DNA from: Saururus chinensis
Lineage: Eukaryota > Streptophyta > Magnoliopsida > Piperales > Saururaceae
Reading direction: 5' to 3'
NCBI GenBank assembly: GCA_035235625.1
Contig: CP141147.1
Span: forward strand, 1,898,001-1,962,000
Length of the DNA stretch: 64,000 nt
Both the position numbers and the translations under genes were made by a program. The notes below the pieces were generated by a model. The model ran no database searches, was not told the DNA's origin, and was given only the letters and a program-made list of their open reading frames with translations. Shown here one piece after another: positions 1 through 13,229 of the stretch. Every line of letters starts with the position of its first letter. Within the stretch, counting starts at the first letter, position 1.

Positions 1-21
1 AAGGGGTTCACTTTTATGCTT

Positions 22-393
22 TTATTGCAAAAAATAGGGTATTGGACGATTGGATGAGTCACTTAGATCCAATGACCGTGGAGTGTTGCATTTGCTTAAA
101 GGATTGGCTAAATGCAAAAGATAGAAAATAAGCTCCAAAGTTGAGGGAGAGGGTGTACTGGCAAGGCTATCTGGTGCAGCAGGCAATAAAGTATAGAGGC
201 AGTGGGGCTGGGATAGGGTGGTGGCCATGCCTTCGTTAGCCCATGGACAACTGGAAAGAGGTGGTCGGGAGGCCGGATTGTAGCAGGTAGCACACCAATG
301 GCTCCAAAACGTGCTAAATAGTGAAAAAACTAGGAAAAATACCAGTAGCTCGAGGAGGAGCAAGGAGAGGGTGGCGGAGGCTTTGGCCATCAC
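22..393 (-). CDS. Possible small hydrophobic-leader ORF, unrecognised
   Basis: This 123-codon reading frame opens with MAKASATLSLLLLELLVFF, a long hydrophobic stretch that could be a signal peptide or membrane anchor. The rest is rich in Ser, Pro and Leu and I recognise no family in it. An A/T-rich TATA-like run lies about 50 bases upstream on the minus strand (near 440-455). A possible splice donor occurs after the LLELL codons, so this could be the first exon of a gene extending beyond the window edge. It could equally be a chance ORF. The call is weak. Confidence 0.2.
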   Translation of the reverse strand: MMAKASATLSLLLLELLVFFLVFSLFSTFWSHWCATCYNPASRPPLSSCPWANEGMATTLSQPHCLYTLLPAAPDSLASTPSPSTLELIFYLLHLANPLSKCNTPRSLDLSDSSNRPIPYFLQ

Positions 394-459
394 CTCTAGG
401 GTCCTGGCAGTTGGACTAAGCTAAGTCCGGTGGATCTTTATATTATTATATCTTGCACT

Positions 460-985
460 CTCGAACTCAGATTCACACATTCTTGATATCATTAGAAAGC
501 TCTCAACACACTCTATCAAATGGGATCCCACACAACTATATTTTCTGCAACTTTTTTATATTCCCCACATATATATCACATTCCTCAATAATAATTTATA
601 TATATATATATATATATATTCGGATTTGCATATTTTTAATGCCCTTAAAAAAACCTTGAAAAGCTCTACCAAATGAGACCTGTAGTCAAATTGGTCCTGA
701 ATATGAATAATGTGCTCCACGATACAAATTCCTTCAACACCATTGTCTACGTTGATCTATGACATAAAATTTAGCCTATTCAATTTGGATTCACAGTTGC
801 CTACTACAAGTGTATATAGGTTAATATAGAACTTCTTTGTATAACTAATGATCATTATGATCCTCAAGGTTATTTATTGTAACTTTAACATGCAAGAGAG
901 AGACCTTTGTTTAATATATAATTTATTTCTAAATTATTTTATTTTATCTTATCTAATCAATGGTTACACGTGTAATGATTGTGTA
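460..985 (+). repeat. Dispersed repeat, copy A
   Basis: This stretch can be aligned by eye with 8482-8975 in the same orientation. Shared landmarks, in the same order, include a run around 'aaagctctcaacacactcta' against its counterpart near 8640, a 'caacaccatt' block, 'tctatgac' followed by an A/T stretch, and 'gttgcctac'. Copy A carries a (TA)n run at about 596-620 that copy B lacks. There is no coding potential. It is probably a transposon remnant of unknown class. Confidence 0.6.
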
Positions 986-3603
986 TTCTTGCTAGCATAA
1001 TAAAATTAATAATATAAATTTTGATGTTAAATCTTTGGTGATTGGCCTTAGAAGTTTTTATCATCATCAATGCCAAAAGCTCCAACGCTCTGATGAATCA
1101 TTTTTTTGCTGGAAGGAATTTACTAAGGAAAGGGTGAATGAATCATGTTTTATTCAAAGGAACTTACTAAAAAGTTGAAAATAACATCAACATACCTACT
1201 TGGAAAAAAAAGATATTTAGCAAGGAAAGGGTAGTTAATATAGTTTGTCTGTAAATTTGTTGGAATGTGCTACCTTAATTGTCTAATTTATTTTGGATGT
1301 ATGTCATCTAGGCGAGTGGACATTGAAATCCATATATATTTTATGTCTCGTGAGTTCTAAGTTTAATTAATATTTTCTTTAAAAAGGTAATATAGTCATA
1401 GTGTGGCAAAAAATCTCCACCCCTTATGACTTTAGTATGATTCTAAGTTTAATAAAGAATTTTTTTGAAATAGCAATATAGTCATAACATGGAAAAAAGT
1501 TCCATCCCCCTTCTCACTATAATAATAGTACATAGAACTTGCATTATGAATTTTTTTTGTTTAGAAAGTCTATTAAAAAAATCCCTTATATCAATTCTTT
1601 TATCTTGCTTGCCTAGAACTTGATCAAGTCACTAATTATAATATTTAGTACATATCTATAAAATTTTAAGGCATTGTGAGCTCATTTACCCCTAAATTGT
1701 ATCTACATACACGAGTAAAATAATTATTTTATAGTATTAAATATTTTAGTTTAGCACGAGACTTAATCCATTTTTCTAAAATCTTATTTATGAGTTTGGG
1801 TAGTGTTTTCCCATTTTTTAAATAAAGGAGCTTTTGTTTTTCAACAATAACATACATTTTAGCGTATCTAATATCTATATTAACTATTCAATTGTACAAA
1901 TTAGACCAAATTAAAGACCACTGCTATCTTCTCATATTCTACCCCTTTTTCTATCCATGATACTTAAAAAAGAAGTATGGGTTTTGTTGTTCCAAACAAA
2001 GAAGCATGGGTTTAGTTGATGTCTTACTACTTATTCAGCCTTCGAAATTATAAAAAAAAACTCTTTCCCTATGAAAGCCCACTCCAATAAAGCCAATAAT
2101 CATATTTTGATTATGGGTTCGAGAACCTACAAAATTCTCTCTTCTTGTTTTAAAATCTCATAAGCTGATTATTGGCTTCTAATTTGTACGTCAAGAAAGT
2201 ATATGGCCTCGGAAAATATTTTAGAAGCATTGTAACAGTCAAAATTAGCAATAGTTGACGTATTGTATTAAATATTGCCGAATATCATTTCATAGGAACA
2301 AGGGATTGAGTTAACAAGCAGCAAATACAAACATCCACAAATCCTTCCTCAAGAAAGCTTAGAAGAGACTATCCAGTCTATAACATGTAGGGAAAATAGG
2401 GTCTAGAACCATGAATAATAATAATTCCATTAATCAGGAAAACCATGTCCAAACCTGACTGAAGAGTGCTAGAAATATATGTGCTGCCTAATTAAATACT
2501 AAAACATCAAAGAGAATAAACCTAGTGCAAATCTAAGTGTTATAACTAATAGGAATGGGAGGCCATAATCATGGAATGAATCAGTACACTTGGAAAATGA
2601 TTAATATCAATCCCCTTCCCTACTTGCACAGCCTCTAGCATTATACACTCATGCCATGACGCCCCTTGAAGCATATATGCGATAGATAGACCTTTCGCCC
2701 ATTGCGGAAAATTCCCCAATCATAAAAATAATGAAAATGCATGGAAAGAAAGGTTGAAACAGAAACATCTCTTCCCTTCCAAGTTTTGCATATTAATACC
2801 ACATCTTGGTTCGAATTTTACAGTATGAATTCCAGTCTACTGCAAGGGAAAGAGGATACAAGAATGTGTGTTCGAGCCTCAAGCTAGAATTCATCGTCTT
2901 CTCTAGCTTACACCAATAGATGGAGTCCCCAAAGCAAAGAAAGAGTGTTTGTTTTTTGTTTTGTTTAAGTTTTATAAGTGTTGGGTAGATAGTTCTGTCA
3001 TATGGGTTCATCTTCTTGTATGTTGATGTGTAAGTTCAGACTTGAGTTTTTGGGGAAATATGTGGCAAGAGGATTCATGGTGGAGGTGCAGAGCAAAGGA
3101 AGGATATGGAGCTGCAAAATCTGAAGTTGTACATTTAAAACTGGTGTATCATTGAGGAGAACTAGAGGCAAAGGAGGAAAGCTTTGCTTTTTGGAAAACA
3201 AAATAGGGCATTGCTTTCTTAGCTGCGGAGGAAGTCATCCCATGGCATCTCTGAGAAGACTTAGCTTATTTCCACTTTCATCTTGAGACAATATATTATT
3301 CCTATCAATTTTGTTCAGTCATAATATGTTCTGCTCATGTAAGAGGCAATAAATTGATATGTAGTAGTCCTATAGGTATTGCTTCTAAAAGCTAATGAAT
3401 CTATGGGATGGAACATTGAAGATAACTTGTAAAAACAGAGACAATTGAGCTCAACTCTTCATGGGAAAAAAAAGTCTATTTATGGGATGGCCTTATCATT
3501 GTTGAGCTGAGACTTTTAAGCAACTGGCTCAGAAATCATTAATGTTTAATCAGTTAACTTGAGGTGGAAAAGAGAAAAGAAGAGAATTGACCTTAATTTT
3601 GTA
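986..3603. other. Gene-free AT-rich spacer
   Basis: I see only short ORFs without domain signatures here, for example those on the minus strand at 2793-3201. I find no RNA gene, no terminal repeats and no repeat array. Confidence 0.5.
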
Positions 3604-5984
3604 GAGTTTTTTCTATACTACCTGGCCTAAGATACAAATATTCTATATTTTCTGGTTTTGTAAGAAACATTCCATGGAACATGGGTTTACACTATATTCA
3701 GAAAAAAATACACCAAAATACCCCTGCAACAAGGGTTAGGGTTTAAAATCATGTAAACTAGTTGTGATACATAAACAAAGAGGAGATCGGAGCTCAGTGA
3801 CAATTTATGATTTTTGCCTAGCGGTTTTCATCAACAATAAATTCTGATTTCTATTCGGTGATTGTTGGTCTCCCTCACTTCATCAGCGACCGCTCTTCTC
3901 TGATTTTTGTCTAAAAAATTTTAACCATGTAAACTATTTATCCATACAAAGGAGATCAAGATGACATTGCAACTCAAAAAATGAATCTCGATGGACTATC
4001 CAAGTTGAAAATGACTATATAAGAATGAAGAAGGATGTAGATGCTAAGGAATGACATTGTAGAATAGCCATGATAGCCTCCTACACTATTGTGCAAAGAG
4101 GGACTCTAGTATGGTTTTTTATATACAAGTTTTATTATGTAGAATATCTTCTGTAAGCATGTACACGATCTTAGAGGTTTTTATCTCTAAATTGATGAAC
4201 AATTGTATCAATAACAAATATTGACAAATATTGTGTTATCAATAACATGCTATGACGAATATTGTGTTATCGATAACACACTATGATGAATATCCTATTA
4301 TAGTATATGTGATATATCGTATTATCATTAACATGTATTGTTGACATATCGTGTCATCAATAACACACTATGACGAATATCGTGTTATCAATAACACGCT
4401 ATGGAAAATATCGTGTTATTAATAACACACTTTGGCGAATATCGTATTATCTTATATGCGATATAGAGGATATTGTACCATATTGTATTATCAATAATAC
4501 GTATTATTTGCATATTGTGTTATCGATAACACACTATGACGAATATTTTATTATCGATAACACACTATGACGAATATCATATTAAAGTATATGTGATATA
4601 GAAGAAAATAAATAACATGTTTTATTGGCATATCGTGTTATCGTTAACACGTTATGCCAAATATCGTGTTATCAATAACATGCTATGACAAATATCATGT
4701 TATAGTATATATAATATAGAGGAAAATAAATAATACATCTTGTTGGCATATCATGTTATTGATATCACGTTATGCCAAATATTGTGTTATCAATAACACA
4801 CTTTGGCGAATATCGTATTATCGTATATGTGATATAGAGGATATCGTAGCATATTGTATTATCAATATCACGTATTGTTGGCATATCGTGTTATCAATAA
4901 TATGCTATAGCGAATATCGTGTTATCATAACACGCTATGATGAATATCATGTTATAGTATATGCGATATAGAGGAAAATAAATAACACGTCTTGTTGACA
5001 TATTAGGTTATCGATAACACACTATGCCAAATATCGTGTTATCAATAACACGCTATGGCGAATCTTGTGTTATTGATAATACGTTATAGCAAATATCATG
5101 TTATCAATAACACGCTTTGGCGAGTATAGTATTATCGTATATGCGATATAGAGGATATCGTAGCATGTTGTATTATCAATAACACACAATGTTGGCATAT
5201 CGTGTTATCGATAACACGCTATGGTAAATATCGTGTTATCGTATATGCGATATAGAGGATATCATATTATGGGTTGTCGGCCCAAAGAATATATATCGTA
5301 TTATCAAAAATATGTTTTATAGACATATCATGTTATCGTATATGCGATATGGATTAAGTGTTGGACACATGCCATGCGAAGCGTGAGATCTTTGGTATGT
5401 TTAGTGGGAGTCATCCTCTCGTTCTCACATTCTCGGAAGTCTCATGAGTCATGTAGAGTCGATGTATTCTACCCGATTTCCTTCGGATTCGTTGTACTCC
5501 CAAAAATCTTTTCTTTTTGCTACGTCAAAACCCCATTTGTGGCAAGTCTCCGGAGTCCTTCAATCCATTCTAAACGCAACTCAGTTTTCCAGATTGCTAG
5601 AACATTCTTTTGATTTCCTGTTTTGAATTTTGTTATTTTTGTATTTTTTTAACTAGGGACCAATTTTTGGAATGAAACCGGGAGGTGGCTTGGTTCTGGT
5701 TTATTCTCTAGAACACAAGATTGAGAAGGAGAAATTTTTTACTTTCTATCGATCATCTTTAAGTAGGTGCTTTGCTTTCTATATGCTGAGTGTTTTGATT
5801 TTGCTCATACAAATTTGTGCCATCGTCGGTAATTCGTCACCAATAATGAGATAAGAACTTGGGTATAGGTTTAGTTGTGACCTAAGGGTATATTTATCCT
5901 AAACTAGGGCATACGGGATTAAGTGTTAAAATCCAGAGAATATGGAATATTTGTATATTGAGCTAGGTAATATGGAAAAAACTC
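3604..5984. mobile_element. Non-autonomous TIR element (MULE-like)
   Basis: The ends are inverted repeats of each other. The left end runs from gagttttttctatactacct, and the reverse complement of the right end near 5931-5984 matches it closely over about 60 bases. Weaker similarity continues inward for roughly another 60. The nine bases outside the two ends (aattttgta at 3595-3603 and atttttcta at 5985-5993) match at seven positions and could be a decayed 9-bp target duplication, as made by Mutator-like elements. There is no transposase. The interior is mostly the palindromic tandem array at 4195-5372. The superfamily assignment is inference. Confidence 0.6.
4195..5372. repeat. Tandem array of palindromic AT-rich units
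   Basis: Units of about 30 bases are built on a dyad of the form CGTGTTATCRATAACACG followed by a short spacer such as ctatggcgaatat. They are repeated dozens of times with many point changes. A higher-order pattern is visible: pairs of dyads alternate with a block containing gtatatgcgatatagagga, recurring roughly every 150-200 bases. The short ORFs in this stretch are translations of the repeat and not genes. The array lies wholly inside the inverted-repeat element 3604-5984. Confidence 0.85.
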
Positions 5985-7220
5985 ATTTTTCTATGCCAAA
6001 TTACACCCAAAGCTCTAAGAGAAACTCTAAAGAGAAGAGGTTGATGACTGGTGTTTATAAAGGCAAAATTTTCCGAGTTGTGGTCACCAAACCTATTGGC
6101 TTCAAGCAGCATACCATGGGGTCTAGCATCTTTGCAAACCCATGTAACCTATGGATTACCATACATCACGTCCTCCTTCCATATTGTTTACTCCAAAATG
6201 TAGAGCAAAGGTGTTTAGAGAAAGTAAAGTTCCTCTCAAACTACTAACACCATAATGTTATGGGTGAGCCTGTTGACCCATCACACAAATGACAGTTGAT
6301 AGGCTATCATGCAATCAGCTAATTAGCCACCAGAGCATCTCCATTTTTTGTATGCATAACCAAATTAAGTTAGAAAAATTGATGTTGGTGCTCCTTCTAT
6401 CAAGTTATAATTTGTTAACATCTTTCATAAAATGGAAATTTTAAGTATTTCCATTATGTTGCAAACCAAACTCACAAAAGCAAATAAACTATGTGATGTT
6501 TCCAATCACAAATCGAACTGACAAAAACAAAAGTACACTAAAAAGCAAGCATAAAAATTCAAAACTACAAGCAACTAGGTAATCATATACAATTAAAAAC
6601 TTGAGAAAAAGCAAAAGGACACAAGCATAAAAAATGGTCAAACTTACATATCCAATTAGAAAATCAATCAAACGCATATGTCACAATTTTCCAATAGCTG
6701 AAAACGACTAAGAATGCATTTTTACAACAAAAAGAATCAGTTTATAAGTTAACCTCGCATATGTAAGGTAATTGAACATCAAAACCCCATAAACCTAGTC
6801 ACATATTGATTTATCTAAACTATCTATATTATTATTAAAGTCAAAAAAGGGGCAGAGATTTTTATATATACCTAAATTACCCCTCTTGATTCAACATATT
6901 TTAAGGAGATGGGAGGGGAGGAGAGGCCTTTTGGACAATTTCTAGAAAGGAATCCGAACAAGTGGTTTGCAAATGATTTTAGATCACACTTTTGGAAAAT
7001 AAGATTGTAAAACCTGAAAATTGCACTAACCAGGGGTGCGACCACGAAATCAAAACCGGCATAGAGATTAAACGCTAGAACTAATACTAGTACCTCCCAA
7101 GAATAAGAAAAAAATTTAGCCAGCTCACCCCATTTTACATGTACATTAGATGTCCACCACTATGTTAAGAGGGGTGGGCTAACTAAAATAAGGGGTTGAC
7201 TTGTCATCCTTTTTTTAGAA

Positions 7221-7412
7221 GAATTTTTCATGCTTCCCTCTGACAATGAGCCCAACATAAGGAATACATATGAGCCCTTGATATTTTAGATTGACAGCAC
7301 ACACATTAGCGCAAAGTACCACAATTGCTAATGTGTGCTAGCATGTGCACCATTGATCTCGTGTTCTCATACGTTCCTTACGCTGGGCTCATAGAGTGGA
7401 TCATTAAAAATG
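7221..7412. repeat. Fold-back (MITE-like) inverted repeat
   Basis: The left arm 7221-7310 and right arm 7327-7412 are imperfect reverse complements. Matching blocks include gagcccaacataagga against gagcccagcgtaagga, and cacacattagc near the 16-base loop. No clear target duplication can be read at the edges, so the superfamily is open. Confidence 0.65.
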
Positions 7413-8481
7413 CTTTCCCATTTTTTATTACTTAGCATCCTTGTGGCCCCCCATTATTTTGCTATTGGCCGCCAACACCCTTACCTTCTCTTCCCCATCT
7501 TCTCCACCGTTGGTGGCCAGTGGCCAAAAGTCAGAAATTTTTTTTCCTTTTCCTTACATAGCTCTCTCCATATGCCATGGCCATGCCTATGCCTGGCCAA
7601 AGCCTTAGTAGCCAGCGCGGCCTTTGCCAGTGTGATTGGCACATTTAGCCAACAAGAGGTGAAGAAGAAAAAAGAGGGGGTATGAATGAGTACTTTTGTC
7701 ATTTTTATTAGGGTGTACAAGTAATGAGGGGCCATGAGGAAATAGTAGAGGCAAATAGCAATATTCTTGTATATAATCTTAAGTGTAGCAAGATAATATC
7801 TTTTAGGGTAATTTAGGAATAATATAAAAAAGTTATGGGTAATAAAGTTATAAAATAAAAGTTCTATAGTATACCAACTTGCTTTACATAGTAATATGAT
7901 AAATAAAGTAAGTTTTAATAAAAAATAATTGTACAAAGATTAAGGCATCAATGAAGGTGGCTGAGTTAAAATAGACTTATCAAGTTGACTTAGAGAATCA
8001 ATTGAATGACATGGAAGTCATACTTATTAGGGTAACCAATCGAGTTTGACTCAGTTTGCGAATGAATCGAGTTGACTTGGGGAGTTTTTGGAGTAAAAAA
8101 AGAGTTTTAAAACTATAGTTAGAATTAGGGCTCCTAATCTCCTAAGGAATCTTAACCAAAATACCCCGCTAGGCAACCAAATTGGACACCTTAAACCCAA
8201 TTTCTGTCACTTACATTAAGTAGGCCTATAGAGCTTAGTAAACATTTAATTTGCATGTCAAATTTGGGTAATCGGTTCTTACACACCATGTCCAACTTCA
8301 AACAGTCATTACTTTCTCATTTGAACTCCGATTCAAGTGTTCTTGGTGACGTTTTGAAACTCTTTCCGTTTACTTTCTAATAATATATAAACCTTATATA
8401 ATTAGGGAGTTATTTAACTGATAAGGTCAAGGGTCAAACTCCCTACTTTTCATATGGCCAAGTTTGAATACTCCCATATGT

Positions 8482-8975
8482 TAAAACCCTCAACGAGTTC
8501 TATTAAATGAGACTACATGACATGTTTTTTCAAACTTTTTTATAGGACACACACATACAACATATTTCTTGATAATAAATTTTTTTTATATTTTTCTATG
8601 TCCACATGTTCAAATTTGCACACTCTTGGCACTCATTGAAATCTCTCAACTAGCTCTATCAAGTGAGATATGCTGCCTAACTGGTCCTAAATATGGGAAG
8701 CACACTTTTCAACACGAAATCCGTCAACACCATTATCCTCTCCAATCTATGACCTAATATTAAGCTCATAAAATTTGGACTTGTAGTTGCCTATCATCGG
8801 TACAATGAGGTTTGTATAGTGTTTATAATTATGTGTGTGTAATTTATGATCCTTACATTTTTGGAAGAATGTAGTGTAACTAGTGTGCAAGAGATACTTA
8901 ATTTGTTTGATACATATTTTATCTCTGATTTATTTAAATTTTTTAACTAATCTATTTTTACACAAGCAATGCATT
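8482..8975 (+). repeat. Dispersed repeat, copy B
   Basis: This is the second copy of the repeat at 460-985, in the same orientation and strongly diverged. Matching blocks keep their order over about 500 bases. The short ORF at 8569-8757 lies inside it and is not a gene. Confidence 0.6.
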
Positions 8976-9775
8976 GCATAGGTGTGGGACCTCTTATATA
9001 CAAGTGAATGTATCCTCAGTTCTGATATGTTCTTCATACAACCCATTTCAACGGTATTTCAATTTTTGGAATGAAATTTCAAATCGAGAATGTTGGATAA
9101 GTTTGAATTTAATTCAAGCTTTTTAAGGGAAAAGTAATAAGTTACTTCCCTCCTCTGTGTCATACTGAGGTGTATTATTTTATGCCTTTGTTGACACTAT
9201 TGTTTTCCCCCGGTGGGTGTTGATGCTATTAAGGGAGGCCCAAAGTGTCTCTCGAATTGGTAGTAGTGTTCATAAACCTTTTGGTTCCAGGATGTTTTTT
9301 TACACTGGGGACGGATGACTCTGACAGAGAGTGCTTGTATGTATGAGCCCCAAGCACACTAGTTTAGGCTGGAAGAGGACAGACCGTTGGATTATTAGGA
9401 GGGATGGACCACACTCGAGTCGACCTTATTCCATATAAACATAAGTTTTTTCTATTCTAGAATTTTATTTGCATACTCATCTTATAATTGGAGGATCTTG
9501 AGTTCATAGGGAACAGACTAGAAAATTTTATTCAAACAGCTGGAATCAAAGAAACATTTAGTTAATTTCATGGAATTCCCATTTGGTTCTTTCTCTACAT
9601 TGGCATTTATCAATGATTGCCTGAAACCCCCTTTCACTTCTATACATATTGCCAAGAGAGTAGAAAGAACAAAAGACTCAAGAGAAAGATACCAGCACTT
9701 TTGATAAAACATTGCAGCTTAATGAACTGTTTTAACATTTTGTGGACATGTTTCTTTATGTTATGATGCGATCAA

Positions 9776-12700
9776 CTATGGAACCAGTCTTCTAGGCACA
9801 AGCCTTGCCCCATTGTCTGGCCCATCTGGTATCCTTGTGCCATTTTCCTCTGCAGATGACTTATACTGTTGAATTCCTCCCCCGGGATTGTTCCTCATGT
9901 CCTGTGCTTTCACAGAAAGAAACATTTATTAGTCAATTATTGCGCTAATCTAAACTGAGGAAACCAAGATTTAGCGACCTGTAATAACCCTTCAAAGGCA
10001 TATTGACCCACATCCCTCTCTCCAAACTTTGGTGGCTAATGATAAAATAAAGAAAATAATAATCGCGTAGTGAATTTGTTCAACAAAACTATTCAATTGG
10101 GTTTTAATTAAATAAAATATGTAGGCCAAGTGAACTTTGTGTGAGGCCCACATATTCTATCCAACCAAAACTGAGTTGGAGAGTTGTTGAACAAATTTTA
10201 TATTTAATTTTTACAAAATAAACTAATAATTAGTTCTATTTATTAAACCAAATAAATCTATTAATATATTCTATTAATCTTTGTCCCATATTAATAGCTC
10301 TATTTATATTTTTTTAAAATAAATTAATAATAAATTTATTTTAAAAAATTAAATAGAGAATATATCAATATGAGTTTTAACACTTCTGAATTTTTCTCGA
10401 TAAAATGGTCACGAACCAAGAGACTGGACACAACTTACTTGGCCTAAGTGGTTGATATATGACCTTGCACGTGGGTTGCTGCTGGACCGGCCGCTGGTGC
10501 TTGAGCGTGGGCCTGTCACATTGGCGCTATTACTACCAGACGAGCTTGTGCTAGGCCCATGATCTTCATGGCTCGTCCCTAACCTCCTCAGCCGATTCAG
10601 CTCCGGCAGCACCACCGTTCCAAGGTCTGGCCGGTCCTTGCGCCGCAACTCGGAGCATCTCAACGCCAACTTCGCGTAGCCGATGGCCTCCTCAACCGGC
10701 CAATCGGGCACAGACTGGTCCAGTAGTTCGGCGAACGTGCCTCTGTCCAGGGCCCGCTCAACATGGTGGGTCAGGCCCATGGGGGGCTTAGCCGTGACAA
10801 TTTGTAGCAACATGATGCCCAATGAGTAGATGTCCGATTTGGTCCCTAGCATGCCCGTCTGCTGGTACTCCGGGTCTATGTAACAAAATGTTCCGGCCGT
10901 AGAGGTCATGTGGTACTGGGTCACGCTGTCGGCGACGGATGGTGGGACGAGCCTTGCGAGGCCGACGTCGCTGATCTTGCTCACGTAGTTGCGGTCGAGG
11001 AGGATGTTGGCCGGCTTGAGGTCACGGTGGACCAGGGGCTCCGGCTTGGTCTGGTGGAGGAAGAGGAGGGCAGTCGCAACCTCGGCCGCGATCTTGAATC
11101 GGGTCCGCCACGGGATGGGAGGGGTGTTTCCCCGCCGGAACAGCCGGTCCTCTAGGCTGCCGTTGTCCATGAACTCATAGACTAGGCACCCATATTCAGG
11201 GCAGGCCCCTAGTAGTAGCACCATATTGGGATGCCGGATGCAACTCAGAACCTCAACCTGCACAACAAATTAAAGATCATCTCCATCTATTACACTACCA
11301 AGGCAGCTTTTATCACTTTGAAAAATTATGTAGTATGCAAATATGCATCTAAATGAGGCTGTGACATGTTTATCATGGAAGATCTAAAACATTGAATACT
11401 TAATTAACGCAACATAAATGTGGTCATAGAGCATTATAAGACTTTCATCATATATACTCCAAATATGACCATCAATCTCGCCTAATTAAAATCCATAATT
11501 TGTGCATTCTGTGTTTAATAAACACATGTATATTTATGGATACCTCTTGTTGAAACTGCTTTCGGCCTTGTTGTGCATCCGGCCTCAGAACTTTGATGGC
11601 CACAGGGGTGTGATCGAGAGTGGCCTTGTACACTGGTCCGTACCCACCTTCCCCAATCTTCATCGCCTCCGTGAAGTAATCTGTGGACTGCTCGATCTCC
11701 TCGATTGTGTACTTGCGGTATCGGACATCATTGTGGGCCAAGGCATTGAGGGCCTTCTTCTTCTCCTCTGACTCCCGCCTCGCCTTCATCTCCGCATTCT
11801 TCCTCTTTTGAGCCTCCAGCTCTGCTAACCTTTGTGCCGCCTCTGCCGCCTCGATGGCGGCCTTGCACTTCGCCTTCTCAATCTCAGCCATCGCCAGTGC
11901 TGCCTCTTCGGCCATCCTCGCCTCTTCGAACCTCCTTACCTCCACCACCTTCCACTGGTGCAGCTCTTGAGCCTAACTCACAAAGAGACAAGAGTCTTTG
12001 ATATAATTCAACGGGGGTTTGTTTGATCTATACCATTCTATCACATTAAATCTGCCATTCTAAGTTGCAAATAGAAAAAAACCTTCTGTTTGGCTGAAAT
12101 GGCTTCTTTGCAAGCTGTGCTGTACATATCCATGGTCTGCTTAAGCTCCAGCTTGAGCCTCTTCATCTCGGCTTCCACATCTCTCTGCCATTGAAGAATA
12201 TCACATGATTAACTGAATCTCCATTGAGTGCTACATAGGAAAATTCACACTGGACATACATCACAAAGTTTCCTCCATTGTAACTCAATTGGGTTCATTT
12301 AAATGACACTTTAAGGGAACATTTTTCAGTGGATGTAAATTGCCACTGAATTGGGTATTGTAAGTGGCATCAGATGGTATGAAAAATTGAAATTCAATTT
12401 GGGTTTCATGGTGAGCATCATATAGTGTGTGCACAATTGGAACTCAATTAGGTGAATTGCATGAAAAAATTGCCTCCCTTACTGCTGAGGAGGTTCTTGG
12501 ACTGTCATTGGGGGCGGAGGAGAATTCAAGCCCCTCGGTGGTGAAGTCCATCGACTGGAGGCCGAGGCTGCCCTGGAAATCAAGGCTTTCGGAGAGGGAG
12601 CCGCGGGGGTGAGAGCCTCTCGCTGGGGGAGGGGTGGTGGCGCCGTCTAGGGTATCGAGGCCAAGGTTGGGAGGCCCACTCTTGGCCGTAGTCAGAAGCC

Positions 12701-13187
12701 GTTCAGTGAAAAGGCCGCCCCTGATCTGGTCCGCCGGCCTATCAAAGGACCTTCTCTCCAAGTATGAAGGGGCCGGGCTTCTCCACCCGGGGCCTCCCCT
12801 TGCAAGCACTGGCCTGCTATACATATGAAATAGCTTAAATATGTTAGTTGTTATTACTGAAAGATCAATAGATTGCCTCTTCCTATGTGGAAAGCTGGAA
12901 GCTTATGCTGACAATAACATGCTACTATAATTACTAAATGGCTCTATGACAACACAAACAGGAAATTAAATTTTATTTAGAATTTCTACTTTTTTTTTAT
13001 AAAAAAAAACAACATTTATTTTTGAACTGTTTCATAGTTATTAAAGTGTTTTGAGTAAACTAATGAAAAATTATTAAAGATTTAGTAATATAGATGTGCA
13101 ATTCATAGACTTAAATATTGTCCAGCCCCTGATGCTTTATTAAATAAAATCTAACAGCTCTAACGGGACGTTGTCTCTTTCTACGTG

Positions 13188-13229
<42 letters not shown>

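Larger units (their letters stand above)
5985..9775. other. Gene-free spacer with repeat fragments
   Basis: Apart from the fold-back at 7221-7412 and the repeat copy at 8482-8975, I see nothing supportable. The ORFs at 7410-7936 on both strands overlap the fold-back flank and have no recognisable domains. The part nearest 9775 is probably the 3' flank of the kinase gene. Confidence 0.5.

Noticed and set aside
4195..5372. CRISPR-like array
   Set aside because: Units are diverged and contiguous with no unique spacers, and the sequence is plant nuclear DNA.
6822..7095. Possible Helitron (TC-like start, CTAGT-like end)
   Set aside because: No convincing 3' hairpin next to the CTAG end, and the start match is short.
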